A stretch of 64,000 nt of DNA from Penaeus vannamei (GCF_042767895.1 NC_091565.1:24032955-24096954); one strand, 5' to 3'; numbered from the stretch's first letter, positions 22,621-34,754 are shown. Made by a program: numbers and translations. Notes: generated from the letters alone by a model not told the origin.

Positions 22621-24350
22621 GCCTATACGTGAACAAGAGAAATGGATGGAGCAGATTTTAGAGGTAGAGAAACAAAAGCTATGGAAGTGATTGATGTTAT
22701 TGACGACTGGATAATTTGATGGAGAACTTTTATGGAAGGGCCAGAGTCGAAGATGGCTAGATCATCTACATACAGTGATAAACGGATTCTTGGTGGTAAA
22801 GCGGAAACTAATCCGTTTACAGCTATGAGGAACAGTGTGGTGCTCAGTACACTGCCTTGTGGGACACCTTCAAATTGAGGAAAAGAGGGGGAAGTGGAAA
22901 AGGCAAATCTGACACGGTCAAAGAGGAAGGATTTCATAAAAACATCCATGTTTCCACTTATTCCGTGGAGACATAGCTGTTGTAGTATATGGTGCAGCCA
23001 AGGAGTATCGTGCTTTTTCGAGATCAAAAAAGACGGCTAATATGGACTCATGGCGTGCAAATGCTGATGTGATTAATGTTTCTACATAGGCTAGTGGATT
23101 AGCTGTGCTTTTGCCGCAAAGAAATCCGAAATGATTGTGGTATTTCCCATTAACCTGAAATTTATCATCCTCTCCATTGATTTGCATAGGCAGCTTGTAA
23201 GTGGCGGTAGTAGTCTTGGGGAAAAGTACCTGTTTTCTTAAGTTTCAGGAAAGGTAGTACTATGGCTTCTCTCCAGTGGGGAGGAAAGTTTCCAGTCGTC
23301 CATATGTTATTGAATATTGAAAGAAAGAAGGATAAGGAAGTAGGAGAAAGGTGTCGTAGCATACGGTAATGTATATTGTCTGGGCTTTCATGGGTGTTGC
23401 AGCATGACTGAAGTGCATGATAGATCTCCGAAGAAAGGGTGGATTATAAGGTTCTGTAGATGACAGGGAGGAGATAGGAGTGCGCTCGTTGTCCAATTTA
23501 AAGGAAGAGAAATGAGGAGAAAGATGAGAGCCACTACTGACTTGGCTGAAAAAGGCACCAAGTTCAGTAGCTACTTGACGAGGATCAGAGATGAGATTAT
23601 TATGAATATGGAGGACAGGGGCAAGATGAGGATATTTTCCGGATAATTTATTGATTCGCCGCCAGAATGCAGAGATTGGTTTGGAGGTTGTTATGGAGGA
23701 TACATAGTTTTTCCAGTTGTTTGTCATGGAGTTATGGATTGTACGGCGAAGCCTTCATATACTTACAAAAAGCTGATGCTTTTTTAAAGTATACGAAGGC
23801 TGTTAATTGACTGGGGGTGCCCCTCTTGTGTCGGTAGCTATTCCAAGCTGCGCGCTTCAAATGAAACGCTTTCAAGGTTCCACCATGGAACACATTTTGA
23901 GGTATAAGGTTGGGAGGTTCGAGGGATGGTTATATCGGCTGTATTTAGAACATTAGTTGTGAAGTATTGGAGCATTTCTGAGGAAAATCCGGATAACTCT
24001 GCAAGGTATGGTGCTTTGTAAAGGAGGTATGATATATGGTGTTTTATGATGGACAAGTATGGAAGGGGCAAATATAGAGAGAGGGAGTGACATAAAATGG
24101 TAGTTGGGAAGTGGTACTGGAGGATGTGTGAGGAAGGTTTCTTGGAGGCAGACGATAGATGGATTGCAAGAGGAGAGAAGATGGCGGAGGTCAGGTCTGT
24201 GTGAACGAAAGCCTCTAATGTTCCACTGCAGCAGAGCCATTGCAGATCATTCAACAGCTATTATGGGTGGTAATGTATGTCCGAGAGGTAAGGATGTCTG
24301 GGGGTTAAGACATGGGAGCAGGGGATGGAAGTGGCAGTGTAGTATCAAGA
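22621..24350 (-). mobile_element. I-like element fragment: ORF1 end, endonuclease, linker and RT, inverted
   Basis: Reads leftward. In element order: the ORF1 tail at about 24350-24246; the endonuclease start (LLQWNIRGFRSHRPDLRHLL and VCLQETFL) at 24240-23953; then a direct jump to the pre-RT linker (TSKCVPWWN, later NNWKNYVSSITT). The RT follows with FGFLCGKSTANPLAYVETLI, FFDLEKA and EGVPQGSVLSTTLFLIAVNG, ending near LYVDDLAIF. The endonuclease C-terminal half, the rest of RT and RNase H are deleted, and frames are broken. It lies divergently, head to head, with the full element that starts at 24351. Confidence 0.85.
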
Positions 24351-24698
24351 GAGTCCCCCCCCAATCCCTTGCCCTTTGCTGTCGTGGGGGGGCTTAGGAG
24401 ACGAAGACTGAGACCCAATACAGGGATCTCCCCTGCCTAGGGCCTCAGCCCTCGGCTCAACTAATTTTGCATGGTCTTTTTCCTCTCCAGCTTTTGTTTC
24501 CGTCTCTTTTCCATCCCCTTCTGCTATCTACTTCCTAAGGTGGGAGAGCCGTGCTGAGAGGATAAAAGGCTGACCTAGTGCCACTCCTGAACGGCCTGCG
24601 GGAACTATGGGCACGGTTCTCCTGACTAATCTAGCCCTTACCTTCAGTAGCGAAAGGAGTTGGATCGATTAGGCCTATTTACGTAATCCAGGTACCCC

Positions 24699-26578
24699 AT
24701 GACCAGTAATGAAAATGTAATCCCTTTATTAGAGGCTATGAGGCTAGCCCCTTTATCAAATAGCCCCAACCCAGGCTCTCCTTTGACCACGGCTCCGAAC
24801 ACTGAAACTACTGCCCACTCCTCAATGCTTACTAGTGCATTACCCACCCAAGCAGAGAATCAATCTCCAGAAGACATTCCTACCCACCCAACTTCCTCTA
24901 ATTCAACTCCACCCCTGCAACTTTCATCAAACAACCAATCCTCCCTTATTACTACCTTGCAACCTTATTCTCCATCATTCCGTAATACTCCCTCTTCCAC
25001 ACGTCCCCGACCATCCACCACCACCAACCCTACAGATATCTTAAATACTCTGTTTAGCCCAGCTAAATGGGATCGATTTTTCGTGATCCCTTCTACAGCT
25101 CCTTACTCAGGCAACACTCTTCTCTTTCAACAATGCCTCCAAAAACAAGTAGGCAGAGTCCCTTTTTATACCAGACGCGATCGCTCCCGTCTGGTAACAG
25201 TCAGATCAGAAACTGAATCTATAGCACTCAAATTTAAGTAATCATTCTGGCAACCCCATTCCTGCAGAACCTCATCCAACCCTTAATACCTGTACCGGAA
25301 CTGTCTCTCTCTCCCCAGCAAACTGCCTAGTCGATACCAAAGATTGGTCAGACTGTGGAGAAGACTTATTAGGATGCCTCAAAGACCAAGCTGTGAAATC
25401 AGTACATTGCTACACCATTCCTCCTAAAGGTCAACAAAAGAATCCGACCAATATTGCCAAAATTACCTTCCGTACACATAACCTTCCCGTACGTATCTAC
25501 ATTGGTGGACAATCCCTCCCTGTTCGACCATACCAACCCCCTCCCCGTCATTGTCAAAACTGTTGGCACTTTGGACATCCTGCCAAACATTGCCGTTCCA
25601 CAGACCGATGCCCCACATGTGCCCAACCTGGTCATAATCGATCAAACTGCTCAGCACAAACACGAACATGTGCTAACTGCGGCGGCCCCCATAATGTATT
25701 TTATAGAGGCTGTCAAGTTTGAATCTGAGGTAGCAACTCTCAGATACAAAAATGGTCACACTTTACGTGAAGCCAGACAGGAAGCACGTCGACAAGGTTT
25801 CTCTCATACTCCATATTCTAGCAACATCGTTCGCTCAGCCCTTCCCCCTCCACCTCAAAATGTCCCCATTACCACTTCTACATTCTACATCCCTCAGACC
25901 AATTCCTTTGCCACTCTAAACCCAGACACCCCAATCTCAACCACAGCTATCTCAACTACAGCCCCAACACCAACCACTCTCCCTCCCCGCACTACTCGCA
26001 GTAGACAGACTAAACGTTCTAACCCTTCTTCCCCTACAGCACAGTCACCTCCACCTACCTATACCTTTGTTCCTGAGACACCAGTCTCCTCTTCCCCCCC
26101 TCATAAGAAAACCTTTGTTCCACAAAATTCTCCAACCAATTCCATTGCAAAAACAATTACCTTCTCACAAAACTCCAACAAACTTCACTGGATGACATTC
26201 AAAGCTATATGCTTGAAACACAAGATCCCATAACTCATGCTCCCTCCACACTTGAAGTTGTTGCCGATATTCATACCCCTCCTACTAATATTCCCCCTAC
26301 ACCCCTTCCTCCTCCTCCCTCTCAACACAACCTAACCCCCTCAATCCCATCCACCACTGATATCCATCCTCCCAATACCCATCCTCCTGATATGCATCCC
26401 CTCTTACTCACAGCACCCCTACACCCTTTCCTCCTAATCCCTCCCAAGACAACACATCCCCTTCAACTCCAACTATCCATCCTTCCGATATTCATCCTCC
26501 TAACGCTAATACTCCCCACACATCTACTCCCTCCCAACACAACCCACCCCCTTCAACCCCAAATATAGACACATTCTC
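24699..26578 (+). pseudogene. ORF1 (nucleic-acid-binding, three CCHC knuckles), frameshifted
   Basis: The start is ATG 24699 with MTSNENVIPLLEAMRLA, a motif shared with other copies (MASNEDVIPILEAMRIA at 34470). The first frame closes at 25241. A second frame (to 25722) carries CQNCWHFGHPAKHC, CPTCAQPGHNRSNC (both C-x2-C-x4-H-x4-C) and a looser CANCGGPHNVFYRGC. A third frame (to 26233) encodes KFESEVATLRYKNGHTLREA and a Pro/Ser/Thr-rich tail that continues, after another stop, to about 26578. In this class ORF1 packages the element RNA into a ribonucleoprotein. It is broken here. Confidence 0.82.
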
Positions 26579-26760
26579 CCTCCCTCCATCCCCTCTATCC
26601 TTTGCACTCCCTCCCGGATACACACGAGAATCACTCATGGCACAACAATGCCCTTCTCCAGATTCCCTACCTCCTAATATCCCTCCTTTACACCCCCTAG
26701 CTCCTTCCCCTTCAAATTCCCCAACACGTACATGTGTTATCATTCATAAATCAACTAGGA

Positions 26761-29700
26761 TATAGCTCTCCTACATTGGAATATTCGCGGTTTCCGCTCT
26801 CATAGATCAGACCTACGTCATATCCTTGCTTCTTATAATCCATCTATTATCTGCCTCCAAGAGACTTTCCTCACACACCCTCCTATTCCAATTCCCAATT
26901 ACCATTTTATCTCTTCCCACACTCCCTTTATGTCTCGTCTATACTTATCCATCATAAAACACCTTATGTCATACCTCCCATACAAACTACTGTCCCGTGC
27001 ACAGCTATTCGCATCTTTTTTTCGCCGCTGGATCACAGTGATTTCAGTCTACTTCTCCCCATCCCATCCCATTGACTTTACTGCCTTTGACACTTCAACC
27101 ACCTTTCCTCATAGTTGGTGACTGCCTTTGACACTTCAACCACCTTTCCTCATAGTTGGTGACTGCCTTTGACACTTCAACCACCTTTCCTCATAGTTGG
27201 TGACTGCCTTTGACACTTCAACCACCTTTCCTCATAGTTGGTGATTTCAACTGCCGCCACACTCTGTGGGGTGACTCTACCACCAACTCCCGAGGCCGAT
27301 CTCTAGAACGCTTCCTCTTCACAAATAACCTAAGTATTCTTAATTCAGATCGCCCCACACACTTTGACATGCGCACACAATCCTTTTCATGCCTTGACCT
27401 CTCTCTATGCTCTCCTACTTTACATCTAGATTTCCATTGGTCAGTTCTAGACCACTTCCCCTATAGTGACCACTTCCCAATACTCCTTTCTCCTACTTCA
27501 TATGTACCACTTCCTAATCCTCCACGCTGGTGCTTTGATAGAGCTGACTGGCATACTTTCACTTCACTCTTTACTATACCTATCCCTCCACCCCCTTACC
27601 GTCCATTTCAGATATGCTACATTGTTTTACAACCACGATCCTAAGAGCTGCCTATACAGCCATTCCTCGAACTTCAAGACCTTATACCTCTAAATGTGTT
27701 CCATGGTGGAATTCTGATTGCACCAAAGCGCTCCGCTTAAAACGAACAGCCTGGAACAGCTATCGCTACAAACGAGGCACCCCTCACCAGCAATCAGCCC
27801 TTATTTCCTTTAAAAGAGCATCTGCCCATCTTCGCCGTACAATTAAAAGCAGCAAAACAAATAGCTGGCAAAATTATGTTTCCTCAATTACATCTACATC
27901 TATTTCAGCTGTTTGGCGACGGATCCATAAACTATCAGGCAACATCCCCCCCATCCTGCACCCGTCCTCCATATTCGAGATATTCTCATCTCTGAGCTTG
28001 TCGAAGTAGCTAATGAACTGGGCAACTATTTCAGCCAGGTCAGTAGTGGCTCTCACCATTCCCCACACTTTTCTTCCATTAAAACCATCAAGGAACGCAC
28101 CCCTATTACCTTCACCGTATCCTCTTCTTCTTCTTCTGAACTCAACGCTGCATTACAGTCGTGCCACAACTCATATGAAGGCCCTGATGGTATTCACTAT
28201 TGTATGCTCCGACACCTCCCATCTTCCTCTCTATCCTTCCTTTTAACTATTTTCAACCACATACGGACGTCAGGAAATTTTCCTTCTCATTAGCGAGATG
28301 CTCTTATCCTACCTTTCTTAAAACCCAATAAATCAGGTACCCTACCCCAAGATTACCGCCCATAGCTCTAACTAGCTGCTTGTGCAAACTACTAGAACGA
28401 ATGGTTAACCCGCTTAATGTGGTATCTTGAATCTCATAATCTCCTTCCCCCTTCCCAGTTTGGTTTCCGACGTGGCCGAAGTACAGCAGACCCACTTGCC
28501 CATTTCGAGACATATATTACATCGGCATTTGCACGCCATGAATCCGTATTAGCCATATTCTTTGATCTAGAAAAAGCATATGATACCACATGGCGATACC
28601 ATATCCTCCAACAATTGTCCTCCTTAGGTGTACGTGGAAACATGGGCGTTTTCATCAAATCCTTCCTTTCTAAAAGTACCTTCAAGGTCAAAATTGCCTC
28701 TTCCACGTCATCATCCTTTCCTCAATTCGAAGGCGTCCCACAAGGAAGTGTGCTTAGTACCACTTTATTCCTTCTTGCTGTAAATAACAGCCTCAGTTCT
28801 ACCACCAGGAGCCCGGGCATCACTATATGTTGATGACTTAACCATCTATGCATCTGGCACATCCATACCAGATCTCTGTCAATTCCTTCAGTCTGCAATA
28901 ACATCAGTAACTTCTTGGGCCACCAACCATGGCTTTTGCTTCTCTACCTCTAAATCTTTCCCCATCCTTTTTTCTCGCTCATATACGGCTCCCAAACCCC
29001 CACTCTTCTTATATAACGCTCCACTCCAATACCATTCTTCTGGCAAATTCCTAGGCGTTATATTTGATTCCAAATTGTCCTGGCGAGACCATATCTTGTA
29101 CATCAAAGAAAAAGCTCAACGCCGCCTCCGAATCTTACAAACTCTTTCACATATCTCCTGGGGCTCAGATCGCAAAACTCTCCTCAATCTTCATGTTACC
29201 TTGATTCTCTCCACTCTAGATTATGGATGCCATATCTACTCCTCTGCCTCAACCTCTCTTCTTGCTCACCTTGATACAATCCACCATAGCGGTTTCCACT
29301 TAGCCCTATGTGCCTTCCGCTCCTCTCCAGTTGAGAGCCTATATACTGAATTAGGCATGCCGTCCCTTTCTCGACGTCGAGCACTTCTCTCTTTGATGCT
29401 ATGCTCGATTTCACCAATTTTCCCTTACCAAACTAACTATCCCACAATCCTTACTTCATACCTTTACCTCTTCTCCACGTTTACCAACTCCTCTCCCCGT
29501 ACGCATGGATACCCTACTCTCCCATTTCCCTTTTCCTCACCTCCGACCTCTCCCAATTTCTGTCCATTCCATTCCTCCATGGCTTATACCTAACCCCTGT
29601 ATTTGTTCCTCAGTTTTCCCTGACCCACCAAAATCAGATATCCCCCCCTCTATCCTTCTCACTCCTTTCCTTGACCATGTCTCCATTCATTCCTCCAGTA

Positions 29701-30505
29701 TTCATGTTTACACTGACGGTTCCAAATCCATCTCAGGAGCTGGATTCGCAGTAACATTCCCAAATTACACTTTCAAATACACCCTCCCTCCTGAATCTAG
29801 TGTCCTTACTACAGAAATTTTAAGCCTTTTGGCCGTAAGACGCATATACTCATCCCCCTTCCTCTTTTACTATTTTTACTGACTCCCGTAATTCTCTAAC
29901 CCTCATAAAGTCTATATACTCGACTAATCCCCATGTCTGTAAGATCCAGAACTGGTTGTTCTAACTATCCACACGTCACAAATCTGTCAGATTTTGCTGG
30001 GTACCCAGCCATGTTGGAATCCCCGGCAATGAACAGGCAGATACTCTTGCACGTTATACCGCAATGTCCACATCACCTCAACTACGCTTCTCACATATTC
30101 CAACTACGGATTATTACCCCCACTTTAAAACCTTCTTGTATACCCGATGGCAATCTTTTTGGTCAAGACCACAATAAATTACATACTGTAAAACCATCAA
30201 TTTCCTCTTGGTCAGCTCCATTTCACAAAAACAGACGTTGGGAGACGGCCCTCGCACGCTTACGTATTGGCCACACTCGCCTAACACACGCCTATCTAAT
30301 GTCACGCTCAGACCCACCCCTATGTCCTCTATGTAACGTCTTTCAGTTCCACACATTCTCTTGTCCTGTCCACGCTTTAATACAGCACGTACCTCTGCTT
30401 TTCCACACCTATCCTCCCTTCACCGACCTCCTAACATATCAGACATCCTTACAGAATCCCACAGCTTCTGCCTTGACAACCTGTTCTCCTTCCTCAGATG
30501 CATAA
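26761..30505 (+). pseudogene. ORF2 (endonuclease, reverse transcriptase, RNase H), multiply broken
   Basis: Endonuclease: LLHWNIRGFRSHRSDLRHIL and ICLQETFLTHPP from 26761, then VGDFNCRHTLWG after 27240 and SDHFPILL near 27470. Linker: TSKCVPWWNSDCTKALRLKR near 27690 and SWQNYVSSIT. RT: FGFRRGRSTADPLAHFETYI near 28460, FFDLEKAYDTTWRYHILQQL, EGVPQGSVLSTTLF, and the catalytic YVDD at 28826-28837 one frame later. RNase H: HVYTDGSKSISGAGFAV near 29705, then TDSRNSLTLI and WVPSHVGIPGNEQADTLA near 30000 in further frames. A C-terminal Cys cluster (CPLCN) follows. Such proteins nick target DNA and copy the RNA in place. This copy is dead. Confidence 0.86.
27080..27243. repeat. 41-bp tandem repeat, four copies, inside the endonuclease
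   Basis: Four head-to-tail perfect copies of a 41-bp unit that starts ACTGCCTTTGACACTTCAAC and ends CCTCATAGTTGGTG, just before the GDFN motif. Four 41-bp units cannot preserve the frame relative to one, so the expansion adds to the inactivation. Confidence 0.95.
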
Positions 30506-30704
30506 ATATCCTTCACTTGATCTAACTCCCTTACCTAAACCACCATAATCTTTTCCCCCATCTTCAACCTTTCAACACTACTCTAGATAGTTGACACATA
30601 GCAACTATCACCCGACATCCCCCTTTACTATACCTTCTTATAGTGCTATATGGCCTTAGATATCTAGCACATTTATTTTAACCATTAACCATTTCGCTGT
30701 ACAG

Positions 30705-31795
30705 ACCGCTGTGTTTTATATGAGCTGTCCTGCCTATAAGTTTGAATGTGAAGGCAGACAGGAAGCATGACGACGATGTTTTTCTCAACTTATTTCAAAA
30801 TAGTCCTACGTTTCTGCAAATCCCAAGGTATCTTTCCCCCTATACCCAGAACCTACGCCCTATGTCTACTCACCCTATCCACCAGTCCAATCCATTTTCC
30901 ATCCTAAATCCAGATACCCCAATCTCTACCACTTTCCCAATACCTAACCCTCCTCCTCACTTTAGTGGTTGTGCCAGACAACGTAAACGTTCCACTCTAT
31001 GCTCTCCTACACCCTCTTTATCTGTTCCTCAGATATCTATCTCCTCTTCTCCTCCTTATAAGAGAACCTTTGTTTCTCAGTCCTCTATACCTAATTCCCC
31101 TCCATAAACCCTTGAAGACATCCAAAACTTCCTAAAGATGACCCAAGGGAACACTCCGCTCCCTCATCCCCAATCCCTCTGTTCGTACTCCTGCTACATT
31201 CAAAGTATTTGCAGATATTCATCCTCCTCTTCCCCAAGTTCCTTCCACCCCTCTTCCTCCTACACCCTACCAACATACCCCACCCTCTCTACCACTTCCA
31301 TTTGAATACTCACACGAATCTTCTCTACCACAACAGTGTCCTACAGACCCTCCTCTCCAGACATTTTTCCTGAGGCTTCACCACCTTCCCCTTCCCCGTC
31401 TCCTTTTCTCAACCCCTGGACTCTTCGCCTCCTACTTCTCCAACGGCCACCTCTGTTTTCCTTGATCAATGTCCCTACTCCTTCCCCAGTCACAATACCC
31501 TTCCCCAGACCCTACCGTCCCTACTGAACCCCCAGACATTACTCCTTCACCTATTCCTGATCCTTTATCTCAACTCTCAGATACCTAATCCCCTACTACT
31601 AAGACAACCATATTTAACGTTCTCACCTATTATCCCTATTCCTTCCCCAGTCACAGATATAATGCAATTCACTCTGCTTGCTTAACCTTTCCCATTTATT
31701 TATCACTGCTCTACTTCATTTACTTGCCTCCTTTCCCTTTTCATTACCATACTTTCCTATAACACACTCTAATCTTTGATATCTAACACCCTCCC
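30705..31795 (+). mobile_element. I-like element remnant: ORF1 tail joined to 3' UTR
   Basis: Begins within the sequence that follows the ORF1 knuckles (GTGTTTTATATGAGCTGTCC, then a degraded version of the KFE...EARQEA coding stretch). It continues through the Pro/Ser-rich ORF1 tail and reaches the family 3' UTR, ending near TTGATATCTAACAC. The whole of ORF2 is missing. It abuts the 3' end of the full-length element. Confidence 0.7.
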
Positions 31796-32894
31796 CTCTC
31801 CCCGGATTCTTCTCTTACTCTTCATGTAAAGGAATCAAGGATTCCTTGTCTGATATTATATATATATAGAATTTAGATCAAGAATTTATTTGATTTAACG
31901 TATTAACATGAGAATGATTATTTAATTTCATTTAGTTTGTAACGTTGGCTACAGTGACGTTAGAGTTGTACGAACGCCCTACAAAAACGCATTGTTGTGA
32001 ATCCGTGGAGCCCCTTTAGAGAGCCACGTGAGACGTCTTGTGCTGCGTACTTTTAAATTATTCTTGTTTTATGAAGATTTGGGCTAGCCACACTGTAAGT
32101 CAACTATTTACACTGTTAATAATGTATTGTTCAGATGTTAGAGCATATGTTAATAACAAAGTTGTGTCTTTTACGTGATATATAACTTGAAATTATGTGA
32201 TATAAGTAAGTGCCATTCCTATTGTACTCTTATATTTTTACCAAGCTTTATTTCAGTTATATACCAAAGAATAATGCTCCGACATCGTCGCCCCCGCTAT
32301 CGGGGCCAAGTTTGTCGCTAACGGGGGGTTTCCGCGCAATAAAACCTACATATTTGCATTGTATAGAGTGAGAGGAATCCAACGATACCAAAATCGTCGA
32401 TATCGGTTATGCGGACGTAATATAGAAAATTACCATAATGTTTTGTTTCCTTTTCATTTAAAGTATCTAGTCTTTAGTTATTGATCTTTTATAAAGTGCC
32501 TTAATTAACTCAGGAAATGTCATAAAATAGTATAAGGAATAAGAAGTCATTTGTTTGTTCAATGTTTACATGTATGCTAGTCTTGCAGTATTTTTATAAT
32601 TTTCTATTGATTTGTTCTTAATATTTCTATCTCATATTGTATTAATATTATTTGATATTTGTATGATTCATTTACTTTATTTGTGTACAACTTTTTATTT
32701 CCAAAACTGTGAAGATTTATTTTCTTACAGCTTTTCACCTCACAATCGCGTGCACGCTCACGCGTACGTGTATGCTGTCATCTTGCAAGTTGGATACTCT
32801 GCTCATACCTACCAGCTTGGGAACATGACAGTAAAGGTTTAACTGACTGCTAGTGTTTTACTGGAGGCAGTACACTTCATGTATCTATTCTTCC
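31796..32894. other. No gene recognised; unique AT-rich sequence with a dispersed repeat
   Basis: About 1.1 kb between two 3' UTR fragments of the I-like family. It includes a short (AT)n tract near 31857-31868, a GC-richer stretch at 31950-32090 with CCACGTGAGACGTC (E-box and CRE-like half sites) and a possible GTAAGT donor near 32095. The dispersed repeat is annotated separately at 32278-32440. The 76-codon open frame at 32612-32842 has no convincing signature. Confidence 0.5.
32278..32440 (+). repeat. Dispersed 160-bp repeat, copy 2
   Basis: Shares long near-identical blocks with 60505-60665: TATCGGGGCCA, GGGGTTTCCGCGCAA, ATAGAGTGAGAGGAATCCAA, TCGATATCGG and ATATAGAAAATTACC. A small hairpin CCCCG-CTAT-CGGGG lies near its start. 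I cannot name the repeat. Confidence 0.75.
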
Positions 32895-33165
32895 TTGAAA
32901 ATTTATCCTATACCCAGTGACAGATACACTATAATTTACTCGATCGCCCTCCCCTTCCCTCTATACTAATTTCTGCTCTAGTTCACTTACTCCCCTATTC
33001 CCTTTTCACTACCATACTATACTATAATGCTCTTAAACCTTTGACATCTAACGCATTTTATCGTAATCTTTAACTTTGCCCTTTCCGACGCAATACTTTA
33101 CCATAGTGCTACATGACCTTTGATGTCTAGTACATTTATTTTCAAACATTAAATATTAAACATCG
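32895..33165 (+). mobile_element. 3' UTR fragments of the I-like family
   Basis: Two successive versions of the family 3' end. One contains CCTTTGACATCTAACGCA near 33040, and the other contains TGACCTTTGATGTCTAG followed by ACATTTATTTT and AT-rich ATTAAAC repeats near 33115-33165. No coding sequence is left. Confidence 0.7.
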
Positions 33166-33168
33166 ACA

Positions 33169-33835
33169 ATAGTATCTGGAGATGCTTGTATTTGTGCAGA
33201 AGGACCAAGCTACGCGTTTTCAAGGCCCTGAAAATGCCAGTTTTGCTATACAGTAGTGAAACCTAGACATTATCCTGTGCCTTGGAGTCTCGTCTTGATA
33301 CTTTTTATAATAGGTCCTTGCGCCAGATCATGGGGTAATGCTGGTGGGACCACATGTCCAACCAACGGTTGCACCGTGAGACTGGTACAAGACCTGTTAC
33401 CTGCATAATCCATGATCGCCTACTCAGGCTATATGGCCACCTGGCTCACTTCCCATAGGATGATCTTGCCCACCAGGTTGTCTATGTTCGAGACAGCTCT
33501 GGGTGGTGAGTACCTGTGGGACGACCTAGGAAGTAATGGCTTGGGTAGATCGATCAAACCTGTCGTGAGGAGCTTGAGATGGGCCAAGTCCCTGCCTAGC
33601 GGCTTGCCATGAGGGACCCTCAGAGTGAGAAACGAAGGGCGGATGCGGCTATGCGACCCCATTGGCGTTACCTCCCAGATGACAAAAGCCTTGAGAAGCC
33701 TGAAGAAAAAGAATGCTCTAGGTCTGGTTTTCATGGGCTTTCCTCAGCCCCTAGATTTGGCATTAAAGTAGGACGATTCTGCCCAGATAGTCACCTGCAT
33801 GTAAACCAGGCCTGAACTACACCTTTATGAAGATA
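33169..33835 (+). mobile_element. C-terminal remnant of a second non-LTR reverse transcriptase
   Basis: Translation with a few stops gives FKALKMPVLLYSSET, LDTFYNRSLRQIMG, HMSNQRLHRETGTRPVTCII, RLLRLYGHLAHFP, DDLAHQVVYVRDSSGW and MGQVPAWRLAMRDPQSEKRR. This is the characteristic region C-terminal of the polymerase domain in CR1/RTE-type or related LINE proteins (motifs L-R-x-I-M-G, RETGTRP, RLYGHLAH). No catalytic motifs are present. It is unrelated to the I-like family around it. Only its first 90 bases fall inside the inverted duplication. Confidence 0.72.
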
Positions 33836-34754
33836 AAAGTTTTCTTACTATCTCCCATTCCCTTGCCCATTGTTGTCGTGGTGTGGCTTAGGAGACGAGG
33901 ACTCGGACCCAATGCTGGGGATCTCCCCTACGTTGGGCCTCAGCCCTCGACTTAATTAAATTTGCATGATCTTTTCTCCAACCCCTTCTACCATCCACTT
34001 CCTAAGGTGTAAAAGCCATGCTGAAAGGATGACAGACTGACTTTGCGCCAGTCCTGAACGGCCTGGGGGAGCCATGGGCAAGATATTCCCTCGTTTTAGT
34101 TGTCTAGCCTTCACCCCTCCCCCCAATCCCTTACCCGTTATTATAGTGTGGGTGGGGGGCTTAGGAGACAGGGTCTGAGACTTAATGTGTGGATCTCCCC
34201 TACCTTGGGCCTCGGTCCCCGACAACTAATTTTCCATATTTTTTTCTCCCTCCAGCTCTTTCGTTTCCGCCGCTTCTCCAACCCCTTCTAGTATCTACTT
34301 CCTAAGGTGCAAGAACCGTGCTGAAAAGATGAAAGGTTACCTTTGTGCCAGTCCTGAACGGCCTGAGGGAACCATGGGCTGGTATACCCCTGTTTTAGTT
34401 TGGCTCTTATCCCTGAAGGGGACCCTGAGAGGTGGACTGTTTATTTTGCCAACACAGTCAAGGCTTCCCATGGCCAGTAATGAAGATGTAATACCCATCT
34501 TAGAGGCAATGAGGATTGCTCTTCATCAAATAGCCCCACCAATTCAAACTCTCCCAGTTCCCTGACCCTTGGCTCTCCTTTGACCATGACTCTGAACACT
34601 ACAACTACTACCCACTCCTCAATGCCTACTTGTGCATTATACACCCAAGTCGAGACTACTACTCTCCCAACTTCCTCAACTTCATCACCTCTATCCCCAC
34701 AACCTTCTTCATCAATCACCTCATCTTCCCTTATTACTACCTTACAGCCTTATT

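Larger units (their letters stand above)
24351..30690 (+). mobile_element. Near full-length I-like non-LTR retrotransposon, inactive
   Basis: About 6.3 kb. The 5' UTR is 24351-24698 and the broken ORF1 is 24699-26578. The broken ORF2 is about 26761-30505, with endonuclease, RT and RNase H in that order. The 3' UTR ends with TAGATATCTAGCACATTTAT and the short repeat AACCATTAACCATT. An RNase H after the RT together with a CCHC ORF1 points to the I group of LINEs; the exact clade is not settled. At least four frame changes and several stops mean it makes no working protein. No clear target-site duplication was identified. Confidence 0.88.
17670..33258. repeat. Right arm of the inverted duplication (contig 2)
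   Basis: Reverse complement of 1-15606. This arm is part of a contig that continues on both sides: inward to 16107 with more RFC1 exons, and outward past 33258 into the rest of a reverse-transcriptase fragment. It is therefore the more complete of the two copies and is used here as the reference for describing shared elements. Confidence 0.95.

Noticed and set aside
1..33258. Giant terminal inverted repeats of a large DNA transposon
   Set aside because: The arms contain ordinary gene exons and assorted retrotransposons, the centre has an N gap and continuation of RFC1, and no transposase was seen.
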